A stretch of 64,000 nt of DNA from Haladaptatus halobius (lineage in GTDB: Archaea; Halobacteriota; Halobacteria; Halobacteriales; Haladaptataceae): positions 206,725 through 270,724 of the forward strand of contig NZ_CP085341.1 in assembly GCF_020618475.1 (NCBI RefSeq), read 5' to 3'. Positions 7,601 to 16,149 of the stretch are shown piece by piece (the stretch's first letter is position 1; each line of letters starts with the position of its first letter). The notes under the pieces were generated by a model, which was not told where the DNA came from, searched no databases, and worked only from the letters and a program-made list of their open reading frames with translations. A program made the position numbers and the translations under genes.

Positions 7601-8722
7601 CTATCGTAGCTTGTCTATGCTACTCGGGGCGTGATGCTCTTCGACGCGAGTGCGATGGTAGCCTCTGACGTTGCTCTCGTACTGGTCATAGGCGCGCTTG
7701 GCGAGCAGGAGCAGGTGATGACATTCGTCTTTGGCTTCTTCCGCTAGCGCAAGATCGAGCGGGTTCAACTCTGTCGCGTTCAAATCGAGTGCGACCTGCC
7801 GAACGATCATAGCTTGTTTTAAAAACGTGCTAAGGTCTCTATGCCACTCTTGCTCGGATTTTTGCGTGCCGGTTGCCTCTTGCCACTCCGCATGCGAGAA
7901 GATCGCGGGCACGTTCTTCACCAGCGACGCAAGCGGTGCGCCCATGATTCGCTCGACGGAATCTGCGCTGTCAAGCTGCTCGTCCAGAATCCCCTTGACC
8001 GAACTCACGTAGTGGGCTTTCGAGACAAAGTAGACATCTTTGTCTGGGTCGGGATGTTGCCAGAAGTGTGACCGAACGAGGTCGCCGTACGTTTCTCGGA
8101 TGTGTTGCTCGCCGCGTTTGGTATCGAACCGCGTGGTGAGATGGAGACAGTGCGTTTCCACAAGCTCGTCTAGGACGGCTTCCGGTATCATTCCGCTCGT
8201 GGTTTTTGCCCGTGCCATCCCGGCAAGGATGCGAGAGGCGATTTTGTGGTTCTGCCGGAGGGTCGTTTCACCAACGCGACTCGGATGTACTTCGAACTCG
8301 TCACCCCAATAGCCACCGTCAACAAGATCGCCAGCAGCGTCTCGAAGGGTTTCGTAGCTACACTCCGCTCCCTCGCTTGCGAGTTGGTCCGGTGTGATCG
8401 GGGCCGAATAGTGAGCGGGATCGCGGTCGGTCGGGTCGTGGGCGTCCTCCTCGTCAAGCTCGAGGTCGTCCACCGAAAGGTCGCCCTGTGCAAGCGCGTG
8501 CAGATCGTCCTCGGAAACACGACCTTCTCTGATGTGTTCCGGGTCGAGATCGGGATAGAGATCAGCGTAGAGCCGATCAATAGCTTCACGGTTAACTGCG
8601 GACAACGAACAGCCTAACCCTGCGCTGATCGCCTCACGTTCCGTCTTGTCGCGTTCGTCGCCGTAGTATTTCATTTGATGCTCTTTATTCCCGCTGCTCG
8701 TGCTCGTCGCTGCCTCACTCAT
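7601..8722 (-). CDS. uncharacterised element-borne protein
   Basis: 373 residues, acidic. The N-terminal 130 residues are rich in Asp/Glu; the rest looks alpha-helical, with no transmembrane segment and no catalytic signature I recognise. Starts as MSEAATST, with an alternative internal start at MKYYGDERDK. Its ATG overlaps the stop of the upstream Cys-rich gene (8715-9134), so the two are translationally coupled. Such coupled orphan pairs are common on haloarchaeal plasmids and integrated elements. Function unknown. Confidence 0.75.
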   Translation of the reverse strand: MSEAATSTSSGNKEHQMKYYGDERDKTEREAISAGLGCSLSAVNREAIDRLYADLYPDLDPEHIREGRVSEDDLHALAQGDLSVDDLELDEEDAHDPTDRDPAHYSAPITPDQLASEGAECSYETLRDAAGDLVDGGYWGDEFEVHPSRVGETTLRQNHKIASRILAGMARAKTTSGMIPEAVLDELVETHCLHLTTRFDTKRGEQHIRETYGDLVRSHFWQHPDPDKDVYFVSKAHYVSSVKGILDEQLDSADSVERIMGAPLASLVKNVPAIFSHAEWQEATGTQKSEQEWHRDLSTFLKQAMIVRQVALDLNATELNPLDLALAEEAKDECHHLLLLAKRAYDQYESNVRGYHRTRVEEHHAPSSIDKLR

Positions 8723-9134
8723 ACAAAATCACCTCTACATTCGACTGCGCAAGTGCGCGTGATGGTCGCGTGCCGCATGCTCTCATTTTTTCCTTGCGAA
8801 CGTCAATCGATTCACAGTTTCCACAGGCGGTGTATCCTTCCCTGACAGCCTCTGCTAGTGTAACTTTCGTTCCACAGGTGTTCGGACAGGCACAGATTTG
8901 TTCGTATTGTATTCCGTGATAGCAACTGCCGTGTTCGCTGGCGAAGACGGTCTGTGTGTAGTCGACATCGTCTCTGAAGTTGTTACACCGAGCGATCTCT
9001 GGCGGTACTTCGTCCGTTTCTCCTGGTTCTGATTCATCGAGGTTCTCACAGGCGGAACCCTCAAGAAACTCGGCGAGCGATACTTGCACTGACGCCATGT
9101 CGCTGGCGTCTCGGTTGGTTGCTTGAATTGACAT
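8715..9134 (-). CDS. Cys-rich putative zinc protein
   Basis: 139 residues with an acidic N-terminus and several cysteine pairs in the C-terminal half (CYHG...CACPNTCG, then TACGNCESI), compatible with one or two zinc ribbons. First gene of a two-gene minus-strand unit, overlapping 7601-8722 by 8 bp (in frame offset). No named family recognised. The 360-bp gap to the divergent wHTH gene at 9496 probably carries both promoters. Confidence 0.7.
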   Translation of the reverse strand: MSIQATNRDASDMASVQVSLAEFLEGSACENLDESEPGETDEVPPEIARCNNFRDDVDYTQTVFASEHGSCYHGIQYEQICACPNTCGTKVTLAEAVREGYTACGNCESIDVRKEKMRACGTRPSRALAQSNVEVILYE

Positions 9135-9495
9135 CGTTCAAGTGTCAGGAAGTGACAACCAGCGAGCAACGAACGATAATAGCGTGTGATAGCATTGCAC
9201 CACCCGACGGACCCTCAGACACTTTGTCGGGAAGTGCGAACGTTCACACGCACTTTTACGGTGCTCGCAGTTTGCCCGGAAAGTCTTGTCAGACCTTTGC
9301 TCCCGGGTGATCTCCATTATCAGGAGACCGGTCCAATGAGCAGAGGTACTCATCTAGTATCCATATTTCCGTGTTGTATGATAAACTTTCGGGTCGTATT
9401 CGAATATTGGATCAAAAATCCCCAATATTCATGTTGAAGCGGGTGGTATTGTCCTCATATCCCTGTGGCAAATCATTGGGATAATATCGCTCAGA

Positions 9496-10614
9496 ATGTC
9501 CAACGCAATTGAAGGAGATTACCCCACAGATGTGCTCGTTATTGCTGCGAGAATTCTACGAGCAATATCTCCTGAAACCCTAGGCTCAATACTGCTGGTC
9601 TATAGCGGTACCACAGACTCTCAAAAAGAGATTGCAGACACTATTCATCGTGACCAATCAACCGTTTCATCATATTTTCAGACCCTGTCGTTAGAAAAAT
9701 CCCCCGTGTCCCTGGTCGTGAAGCCTGGTCTTCACCACACTGTTACCAGCACGGGAGAGGAGGTTATTAGCCTCATTGACGACATGATCCGCAATCTTGG
9801 TGAGGAGATAGATTCGATTGACTGGGGATCGGAGAGCGATAAAGAACGGATTGGGGAACTCCTATCTCCATTATATGAATCACGGAGCGATACCCCATTT
9901 TTCTTACTGAACTCTCTGGGCAATCGTAGTGATCTGGCCCACATCGATGATACACCATCCCCTGTTTGGCTCGATGAAGTCGTACATGATGTTGAAATGC
10001 GGCTCCAAGATATCGGTGAGGAGACATCTAAGAAACAGATTCGGCAGGTTGCTGACCGCTTCGTTGAAAGTGGCGCGGTTTCGTTCGATAAAACCCACGA
10101 TCAACTCACGTTGACTGAGAAAGGGAAGGAACATGCCTATCTGCTTGATCAACTCGCAGAATTCGTTAATGGACAGGTTAAGAGTGACGTGGGGAATGGG
10201 AAATATACAGTCGGATCAACTGAGACAGAAGCGACGGTGGGTGATCAAGACGCTTTTGCTGGTGAGACTACATCCAATGATTCCACTCATCAGATGACCA
10301 TGCCAGGTAGCAGTGCCCAACAACTTCTCTCACAGCAGTCTCAGGAAATCCAGCAACTGTCTCCCGATCTGAACCTAGGAAATGCAACCGTCATGACTGT
10401 GTACTGTTTGCGTTTGAGCGACGAGTCGGCCGGTGAATCAACTCCCATCTTGCCGCTTACAGAGATGACTGTTGGAGACCTGGTTGAAAAAGGGAATCAG
10501 ATTGCTCAAAAGTACGGCAAGGATGCTGAGTTAGTTCCTTACCGAATGGTGCGGGTGAACGAGGAATTGTACCCGTTGACTCCAATTGAATCACATTCTG
10601 ACGATTCTTCTTAA
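9496..10614 (+). CDS. wHTH domain protein (orphan)
   Basis: 372 residues. An N-terminal winged helix-turn-helix is visible (QKEIADTIHRDQSTVSSYFQ, residues about 36-57) followed by a wing. A second wHTH-like segment sits near residues 165-215 (SKKQIRQVADRFVESGAVSF...LTLTEKGKEHAYLL). Then comes a Gln/Ser-rich linker and a C-terminal alpha/beta part. The double wHTH suggests a DNA-binding regulator. It converges on the 499-aa orphan gene with only 17 bp between stops, and codon use is AT-richer than in the conjugation block, so the pair may have arrived together. Confidence 0.72.
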   Translation: MSNAIEGDYPTDVLVIAARILRAISPETLGSILLVYSGTTDSQKEIADTIHRDQSTVSSYFQTLSLEKSPVSLVVKPGLHHTVTSTGEEVISLIDDMIRNLGEEIDSIDWGSESDKERIGELLSPLYESRSDTPFFLLNSLGNRSDLAHIDDTPSPVWLDEVVHDVEMRLQDIGEETSKKQIRQVADRFVESGAVSFDKTHDQLTLTEKGKEHAYLLDQLAEFVNGQVKSDVGNGKYTVGSTETEATVGDQDAFAGETTSNDSTHQMTMPGSSAQQLLSQQSQEIQQLSPDLNLGNATVMTVYCLRLSDESAGESTPILPLTEMTVGDLVEKGNQIAQKYGKDAELVPYRMVRVNEELYPLTPIESHSDDSS

Positions 10615-10631
10615 CAAGAGTATAGTGGATG

Positions 10632-12131
10632 TTACCGTTGTCTATCGGGATCGAGGTACCAGTCGGGGTTGTCATCCCATCCTTCTTTCCGTCGCCGAAA
10701 GGCCATAAGCTCTTCTTCGTCTAATTCTGGAGTTCTGAATCTGTTGATCAAATTTTCACATTGTTGGTACATATATTCGTCGCCCCCACGAATAGATGGG
10801 TCAGCCATGACACTATAGCCAATCAATGCGCCCGCTCTTGAGATCCCGTCTCGTTTCACTAGTCTTTCAAGCTCTGGAGAATATTCTGAGAGATTCACTG
10901 CGTGAGTTGTGAGATTCACAAGATTCTTTTGTTGTGATTTACTGGGTGATCCTGGTATGTGCTCACTTTCCGCGAGCCATTCGGCCGCATGTTCAACATT
11001 CATGGATGGGTTATGTTCTGTCCGTTGTTTGAGTGCATCAACTACGTAGGACCCTTCGTCAACAAGAGTATCCATGTTTAGCCCATGATGTAACTGGGAT
11101 TTGATCGTCCTTAATTTAAATAATTCGTGAGATTGGGGGATAGCGAGTGTAGGGGCAAGATAGGCCCATTCGTTATGTTCTGTTCCTGTGATTTCTGCTG
11201 CGATCTCCCCGATAATGTCGAGAGCTTCGCGGGTGTGTCCAAGTTTATCGGGCTCGAGCTCTAGGAGGTGGTTAGACAACGCACCATCATACTGGCCTTT
11301 TTTCGCGTTCAGAATCTCCCTAATGATCGCGGACTCGCCTTGTCCGATGATTCGCTTAACATCGAGATTCAGTGCCTTATCGGCGTACTGACGGACGTGG
11401 AGTGCAGCGAGGTACTGGGCGAATACTCGTTTATTCCATTCACTGGGTTCCCCGCCCCCTCGCTTTAACTTGTGCCATCGTGCTTTGTCGAGCTGTCGAG
11501 CGTTACCGAACGACCCAGGGTCCTCGCCGAGCTGGGCACGAAACGACGCCTGGTAGTCCCCCCGAGAGAAATCGAGCCAGCCCTTCGCTCCTTGCTTAGC
11601 AGCACGAGTATGGGCGTTATCGGAAGCTCTCTTGAGGATTGTCTGGGCTTGACGAAGGTTTCTCTGTTGTGTTGATTTTTGATAAAATTGAGCGTAGTTG
11701 ATGGGTCGAATCACCCCTCGTTGAGTGAGGAGAGTGTAGCTCAGGGCAAGGTTCCGAATCCATTGGCTACTGTTTTCCTTTAATGCCCACCCCCAAATGC
11801 GGTTGTAATCGTGTCTGTCCATGAGGATGACGGGTGGTGGTCCGGTAACGTAGTTCACAATATATGGTAGATTAGCAAGGAATGGCCCAGAAGCTATCCC
11901 AGGAAGCGCCACGAAGGCAGGTCGTTGCTTTGAGGAGGTGGAGGTATTAGACGGTGACCGGTTGGTCATATTTTGTGTGTTTGTATCGTACTGAGTGGAC
12001 ATATTTTTACTTTGCTCATTCGAGGACAGTCCACTCAGGCCGTGAGTTATTAGTCCTGCTATTGATGCTAAAATATGGCGACGAGAAGAATCAGGGCTCT
12101 TCTTTTTATCATTTACTCTTCCACCACCCAT
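10632..12131 (-). CDS. orphan 499-aa protein with Tat-like N-terminus
   Basis: No family recognised. Near the start a twin-arginine-like segment (SSRRHILASIAGLITHG) is followed by a Ser/Thr/Asn-rich stretch, then a hydrophobic patch (PAFVALPGIASGPFLANL) and a long basic, helical body with many Lys/Arg/Gln. There is no clear catalytic motif. The N-terminal segment could be a Tat signal, which would place the protein outside the cell, or simply an amphipathic helix. An internal start at MSTQYDTN is possible. Convergent with the wHTH gene 9496-10614. Confidence 0.65.
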   Translation of the reverse strand: MGGGRVNDKKKSPDSSRRHILASIAGLITHGLSGLSSNEQSKNMSTQYDTNTQNMTNRSPSNTSTSSKQRPAFVALPGIASGPFLANLPYIVNYVTGPPPVILMDRHDYNRIWGWALKENSSQWIRNLALSYTLLTQRGVIRPINYAQFYQKSTQQRNLRQAQTILKRASDNAHTRAAKQGAKGWLDFSRGDYQASFRAQLGEDPGSFGNARQLDKARWHKLKRGGGEPSEWNKRVFAQYLAALHVRQYADKALNLDVKRIIGQGESAIIREILNAKKGQYDGALSNHLLELEPDKLGHTREALDIIGEIAAEITGTEHNEWAYLAPTLAIPQSHELFKLRTIKSQLHHGLNMDTLVDEGSYVVDALKQRTEHNPSMNVEHAAEWLAESEHIPGSPSKSQQKNLVNLTTHAVNLSEYSPELERLVKRDGISRAGALIGYSVMADPSIRGGDEYMYQQCENLINRFRTPELDEEELMAFRRRKEGWDDNPDWYLDPDRQR

Positions 12132-12215
12132 TCTTTGGGGATATATGCTCCAATTGTATAGTTCTATGGTATTCCTGTCTGGAGCCCTGCTATCTAATAA
12201 TGCGAGTTACTAAGT

Positions 12216-13040
12216 TCAAAATGTTTCATCTATTCTACTTATGACATCGAAATTCATTAAATCTGATATCTGTCCTCCATCGATCGTGATCGATGCACCA
12301 TTAATATAGCTTGCTTTAGGTGAAGCGAGAAAGGCAACGACGTTCGCAACTTCTTCTGGTTGGCAGACACGTCCAAGGGGAAAGCTATGGAGTATCTGTT
12401 CTGTCACCTGTTCCGGCGTTACATCGTAAGTGCTGGCGATATTGTTGATGATACTGTCCCAGCGGTCCGTTTTAACCGGGCCTGGATTGACTGCATTCAC
12501 TCGAACGCCTCGGTACCCGTAGGATTTTGCGAGCGCCTTGGTAACGTTAATGTCTGCGGCGTTCGTCGCTGCCGACGTGAGCATATTCGGTTGGGGGTGA
12601 ATGCCTGCAGTCCCGACGATATTAACAACGACACCGCCTTCGTCGACAAGGTAGGGCATTGCTTCTGTCGTGCATCGTATTTGGCCCATCAGCTTTAGAT
12701 CCAGACTCTTATACCAGTCGTTTTCATCAAGAGATTCGAGACCTCCACCTGGGGCACTTCCAGCGTTGTTTACGAGCACATCGATTCCACCAAGGCGGTC
12801 AGCGGCTGTCTCAACAAAGGCTTGGGTTTGTGCCCGATCCGTCAGATCTGCTGGAATTGCTGCACACTCAACGCCGTGTTTGGATTCAATTTCAGTTGCT
12901 GCATCCTCAAGGGGACCTTCTGTCCGGGCGCAGATGGCTATATTCGCACCCTCAGCCGCCAGTTGATTAGCAGTCGCGTATCCGATTCCTTTACTCGCGC
13001 CGGTGACAAGTGCCGTCGTTCCTGTGAGTTCAAGCTCCAT
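12216..13040 (-). CDS. SDR-family oxidoreductase, atypical active site
   Basis: 274 residues with a classical short-chain dehydrogenase Rossmann fold: TGASKGIG (nucleotide binding, residues 14-21), ADLTD, NNAG (about 91-94), a C-terminal PEEVANVVAFLAS and SITIDGGQ. Where the catalytic YxxxK should stand, the sequence reads TSAATNAADINVTKAL, so by alignment from the right neither Tyr nor Lys is present. It may bind NAD(P) without classical reduction chemistry, or use a different mechanism as some divergent SDRs do. Start MELELTGTTALVTG is natural. Confidence 0.9.
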   Translation of the reverse strand: MELELTGTTALVTGASKGIGYATANQLAAEGANIAICARTEGPLEDAATEIESKHGVECAAIPADLTDRAQTQAFVETAADRLGGIDVLVNNAGSAPGGGLESLDENDWYKSLDLKLMGQIRCTTEAMPYLVDEGGVVVNIVGTAGIHPQPNMLTSAATNAADINVTKALAKSYGYRGVRVNAVNPGPVKTDRWDSIINNIASTYDVTPEQVTEQILHSFPLGRVCQPEEVANVVAFLASPKASYINGASITIDGGQISDLMNFDVISRIDETF

Positions 13041-13244
13041 CGTTTTCTCCCAAATCCTCCATTACTAAAAAGGAACGGTACGAGCACATCAACAAAGCAT
13101 CACCAGATGAATGGAGAAAGTTCTAAGCCTTTATCGCTCCCTGATCGCTCTTGTTGCTGATGCAGTAAAATTAATAGTTGCCATCGTTCCAGCGGCATAA
13201 TGTGTCAAAATCCTCTCCTCCCGCTTGTTCATGATACTTTGCAG

Positions 13245-13455
13245 CGTTCCGACCGGGAGTGGATCCCAAGGGGTCCCTACGGTAGTAGCCCGTAGGCGGG
13301 AGAGAACGAATGCGGCCGGGCCAGAACTCCCCGGCCTTACCGCCACCGCCAAAGAAACCCTGGCCGAGCGCATGACACCCTCTCGACGGTGTGAACTCCG
13401 TGTACGGGCGTAGGTGCCCCCGGGACAACCATCCCCCAGGCGCACTTAGGGGTAG
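13245..13455 (+). ncRNA. structured GC-rich block, possible IS200/IS605 right end
   Basis: Three consecutive perfect hairpins: CCTACGG/CCGTAGG (13276-13296), GGCCGGG/CCCGGCC (13314-13336) and ACACC/GGTGT (13375-13392), then a C/G-rich tail with CTTAGGGG near 13447. No gene fits. The AAAGAAACCCTGGCC stretch and the tail remind me of the right end of haloarchaeal TnpB-type (IS1341) elements, where a guide-like RNA overlaps the 3' end, but no tnpB remains here. Could instead be a free-standing structured RNA. Confidence 0.4.
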
Positions 13456-13469
13456 AAAAGCCAGCCTAC

Positions 13470-13784
13470 TCAGTCCACATTCTCGCCATCACCCAGACAC
13501 ACCCCAAGCCACGTGATATGTGTTGCAAGTACATCGTGGGCCGTCTCGGTGACTTCGTACTCGTTCGTCCGTCGATCTCGCTGACTCTTTTTGAGAAAGC
13601 CACTTTCAACGAGCGTATCGAGATTCGGATACAGTTGGCCGTGATTGATATCGTCATCATACAAGTCTTCTAGCTCTCGTTTGATCGCAAGCCCGTACAG
13701 TGGCCCATCTCGGGCGAGCACAGCGAGTGCATCCCGCTGAAAGCCCGAGAGAGTAGTGATCGGCGGAACTGCTTCAGCGCTCAT
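13470..13784 (-). CDS. PadR-family transcriptional regulator
   Basis: 104 residues, with LSGFQRDALAVLARDGPLYG, REL.DLYDDDINHGQLYPNLD and wing KKSQRDRRTNEYEVTETAHD. Strongly similar to the copy at 3929-4246 and related to 32376-32648. Overlaps the end of the upstream wHTH gene by 11 bp, so the two regulators are co-transcribed. Likely controls the neighbouring element genes; target unknown. Confidence 0.92.
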   Translation of the reverse strand: MSAEAVPPITTLSGFQRDALAVLARDGPLYGLAIKRELEDLYDDDINHGQLYPNLDTLVESGFLKKSQRDRRTNEYEVTETAHDVLATHITWLGVCLGDGENVD

Positions 13785-14040
13785 CGCGATCCTCCTCTGG
13801 AAGCCACCAGATCACGACACGAGGACTGAGCTTCCCACGTTCGAGATCACCCTGTTCGTGGAGTTGTGTAAGGCGTTGGTGGGTTGGAGAGCGAGAGATA
13901 TCAAATGTGTCTGCAACCCAGCGAGCGGTCACCGCGGGGAATTCTGCGTCGCGTATTGCCTGGAGTATTTCGTCGTCACTTGCATCTTCCGCGAATTGTC
14001 CTTGATCGTCACGCTGCCTCGCTTTTTCATCGTCCGTCAT
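13774..14040 (-). CDS. winged-helix DNA-binding protein
   Basis: 88 residues from the ATG at 14040 (MTDDEKARQRDDQG). HTH: FPAVTARWVADTFDISRSPTHQRLTQL, followed by a basic wing GDLERGKLSPRVVIWW. The same fold and length class is common among haloarchaeal MarR/ArsR-like element regulators. First gene of a unit with the PadR gene. It diverges from the structured leader and SWIM gene at 14135, so it may regulate that promoter region. Confidence 0.8.
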   Translation of the reverse strand: MTDDEKARQRDDQGQFAEDASDDEILQAIRDAEFPAVTARWVADTFDISRSPTHQRLTQLHEQGDLERGKLSPRVVIWWLPEEDRDER

Positions 14041-14134
14041 AGATGATATCATGACCCCCGTTTACTTAAATCCACATCATACAAAGGATGTCGTAACCTT
14101 TATTACCATAGCACATATAGGATGTGGTAAGGAA

Positions 14135-14219
14135 GACCGGTGCCCTCGGGCGTGTGGAAACGCGCCGGGTGCACTAACACCCGGCACCGGTCTTTCGAAA
14201 ACCGACCCTCGGAAAGACC
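14135..14219 (+). promoter_or_regulatory. alternative-hairpin leader before the SWIM gene
   Basis: Stem 1 pairs GACCGGTGCC (14135-14144) with GGCACCGGTC (14183-14192) and encloses a CCGGGTG/CACCCGG hairpin. Stem 2 pairs GGTCTTTC (14189-14196) with GAAAGACC (14212-14219), which abuts the ATG at 14220. The two stems share GGTC at 14189-14192, so they exclude each other. This is the architecture of a switching leader. No known riboswitch aptamer is recognised. Confidence 0.6.
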
Positions 14220-14621
14220 ATGAGTACGAAATCACCTAGCGAACTTGAAGCTGACGAGACGGCACAGAAACGCGCGCAGTCCGAACAGTTCGGCTTCCAC
14301 GTCGAAGCCACTGGAATGGTCGAAGTGACTAACGAGAGCCACGACAACCCCGCTGAGCACCACTACGTCGTCACGATGGACGACGTGACCGAAGACGTGA
14401 TGGCTTGCACCTGCCCGCACCACGTTCACCAGAGCGCGTTCTGCAAGCACATGGCTGCTGTCGAAACCGCGACGGACGACGGGACGCTCACGGCGTTCCC
14501 GTCGGAAGACAACGAGACGGACGAAGACGACACTGAATCGGTCGAGTGCGAGTGTGACGGCCTGAATGGCTTCCCATGCTGGCCGTGCGTCCGCGCGGGT
14601 CGGAAGGAACTGCCAGCCTAA
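14220..14621 (+). CDS. SWIM zinc-finger protein
   Basis: 133 residues. The SWIM signature CxCxnCxH is present as ACTCPHHVHQSAFCKHMAAV (residues about 62-81). The C-terminus has another Cys cluster (VECECDGLNGFPCWPCVRAG). SWIM domains bind DNA or proteins; small stand-alone versions are frequent on haloarchaeal plasmids and viruses. The start follows directly on the leader hairpin with no Shine-Dalgarno. Followed by the SprT-like and zinc-ribbon genes as an operon. Confidence 0.85.
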   Translation: MSTKSPSELEADETAQKRAQSEQFGFHVEATGMVEVTNESHDNPAEHHYVVTMDDVTEDVMACTCPHHVHQSAFCKHMAAVETATDDGTLTAFPSEDNETDEDDTESVECECDGLNGFPCWPCVRAGRKELPA

Positions 14622-14643
14622 TCGCGGCTCTTTCTTTCCATTT

Positions 14644-15216
14644 ATGTCACGCCAAACAACGCTGTCCGATGTGGCCGCCCAGCGAACGCTGACCGAGTGC
14701 GCGGATACGACCAAACGCGACAACACACCGACGACTGAGCGCGCCTTGCTCGACCGAACGAAAGCCCACGCGGCGGACGTCGCGGCTGAGCATTTCCCCG
14801 ATTTGCCGATAGAGGCGATTGCGTGGGAGGTGTCCCACCGACGACAGCGGTCGGCAGGGGCGACGAAATACGACCCTTCGAACGGTGAGATAACGATCTC
14901 GCTCGCGTGGGACGCCTACGATTCGCAGGGCTGGGAGCAATTCAGTTCGACGGTGCGCCACGAACTCATCCACGCATGGCAGTTCCATGAGTTCGGCGAG
15001 GCAGACCACGGGAGAACGTTCGACCGTTGGACCGACGCCCTCGACACAACCCAGTACTGCAAACGCTTCAAAACGCCGACGTGGTGGATCGTCTGCGAGG
15101 ACTGTGATGGGCAACTCCCACGCTATCGGCGTTCAAAGGTCGTGAAACAACCCGAGAACTACAGCTGTGGCAACTGCGGTGGGTCGCTGCGCATCGAGGA
15201 GGCTGCCAGCGAATGA
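14644..15216 (+). CDS. SprT-like metalloprotease-domain protein
   Basis: 190 residues from MSRQTTLSD. HExxH zinc-protease motif in VRHELIHAWQFHEFG (about residues 100-114) followed by a third ligand candidate in ADHGRTFDRW. A C-terminal zinc ribbon is formed by VCEDC...YSCGNCGG. This is the SprT/SPRTN layout (protease core plus Zn ribbon), known for DNA-protein crosslink proteolysis in other organisms. On a mobile element it might clear relaxase-like adducts (inference). The longer frame from 14566 overlaps the SWIM gene and is rejected. Confidence 0.87.
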   Translation: MSRQTTLSDVAAQRTLTECADTTKRDNTPTTERALLDRTKAHAADVAAEHFPDLPIEAIAWEVSHRRQRSAGATKYDPSNGEITISLAWDAYDSQGWEQFSSTVRHELIHAWQFHEFGEADHGRTFDRWTDALDTTQYCKRFKTPTWWIVCEDCDGQLPRYRRSKVVKQPENYSCGNCGGSLRIEEAASE

Positions 15217-15407
15217 GTCCCAAGTGCTGCCCGAAGTGCGATCAGCTAGTCCTAGCGACGACAATCCGGGGACTCTCGGCAATCACGATCCAGCCCTGTG
15301 ACCATGAAATCGCCGATCTGGCAGCGTTGAACGACGTGAGTGACCTCGACCCCTTGGCGCCCGGCGAGTGGCTCACGCAGTTCCTCGCTGAATCAGAGGA
15401 CGACTGA
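15213..15407 (+). CDS. small zinc-ribbon protein
   Basis: 64 residues, with an N-terminal CCPKCDQLVL pair and a C..H near PCDHEIADL that could complete a zinc site. Starts inside the SprT-like stop (ATGA overlap), so it is translationally coupled as third gene of the SWIM operon. No family recognised. Confidence 0.7.
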   Translation: MSPKCCPKCDQLVLATTIRGLSAITIQPCDHEIADLAALNDVSDLDPLAPGEWLTQFLAESEDD

Positions 15408-15476
15408 CACCCCCTGACGCTTCGGCTCTCCCTCATTTCATCGTTCGTTTTTGATCGGTACAGGCGCTAATATGGG

Positions 15477-15491
15477 TAGTATATTATACTA
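15477..15491. promoter_or_regulatory. palindrome TAGTAT-N3-ATACTA, copy 2
   Basis: Perfect half-sites with spacer ATT, flanked by GGG and ACC, between the convergent genes ending at 15407 and 15560. At this location it cannot be an ordinary promoter operator for either gene. Confidence 0.5.
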
Positions 15492-15559
15492 ACCTTCGCA
15501 AGCCCACATCTCTCTGAGTATCGGTGACGTAGTGAAAAGCGAGCTTGATAGAGCAGTAC

Positions 15560-16078
15560 TCAGATGGCGTCAGCAAGTTCTTGTTCGGATTGTTCGCCGT
15601 AGACAATCTGATAGGAGACGTCGGTCATCCAGATGGCGAAGAGCGTGACGCCAGCCAGTGCCGCCATTCCGTACCACCACTTGGGGACGAGAATATCGGC
15701 TTGGAATGCGGCCCCTCCGAATCCGATTCCAAATGTTGCACAGGAAAAGAGCAGGCCAAAGGTCATTGGAATGCCGAGCAGCGACCGAATGGGGCGGGCT
15801 CGGAATGCTCTCCATAGCGACTGTCCACCCTTCCGACCACTGAACATCATTGCGATCCCCACCGCGAAGATGAGTATCAACGAGAGGTAGAACACGATCG
15901 CCATGTCCCACGCCACTGGCGTCGAATAGCCCTGTCTCTCCAGCATTCCAACGACAGTTGGGGCGGGGGTAGCTGCTATCCCACCGAAGAAGATTCCCAT
16001 CAGAAGAACCTTGATCGTATGCGCCCCCAATCGGCTGACTTTCAGCCGGGCGGTCTCTCTGAAGTTTATTTTCGACAT
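15560..16078 (-). CDS. integral membrane protein
   Basis: 172 residues from MSKINFRETARLKV. Four hydrophobic segments can be seen: about 24-44 (VLLMGIFFGGIAATPAPTVV), 58-80 (MAIVFYLSLILIFAVGIAM), 101-122 (LLGIPMTFGLLFSCATFGIG) and 134-152. No motif. The start is taken at 16078 because upstream residues are basic and repeat-derived. Isolated between the zinc-ribbon operon and the repeat array; possibly part of the conjugative element. Confidence 0.7.
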   Translation of the reverse strand: MSKINFRETARLKVSRLGAHTIKVLLMGIFFGGIAATPAPTVVGMLERQGYSTPVAWDMAIVFYLSLILIFAVGIAMMFSGRKGGQSLWRAFRARPIRSLLGIPMTFGLLFSCATFGIGFGGAAFQADILVPKWWYGMAALAGVTLFAIWMTDVSYQIVYGEQSEQELADAI

Positions 16079-16149
16079 GGATAATTGTGATGAGAGACGG
16101 TGGCTAAAACGTTTCCTCTGAGAGTAGATCGCCGAATGCCGCCCTGCCG

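Noticed and set aside
13245..13455. RNase P RNA or SRP RNA
   Set aside because: The conserved cores of those RNAs (for example the P4 motifs or helix 8 loop) are not found.
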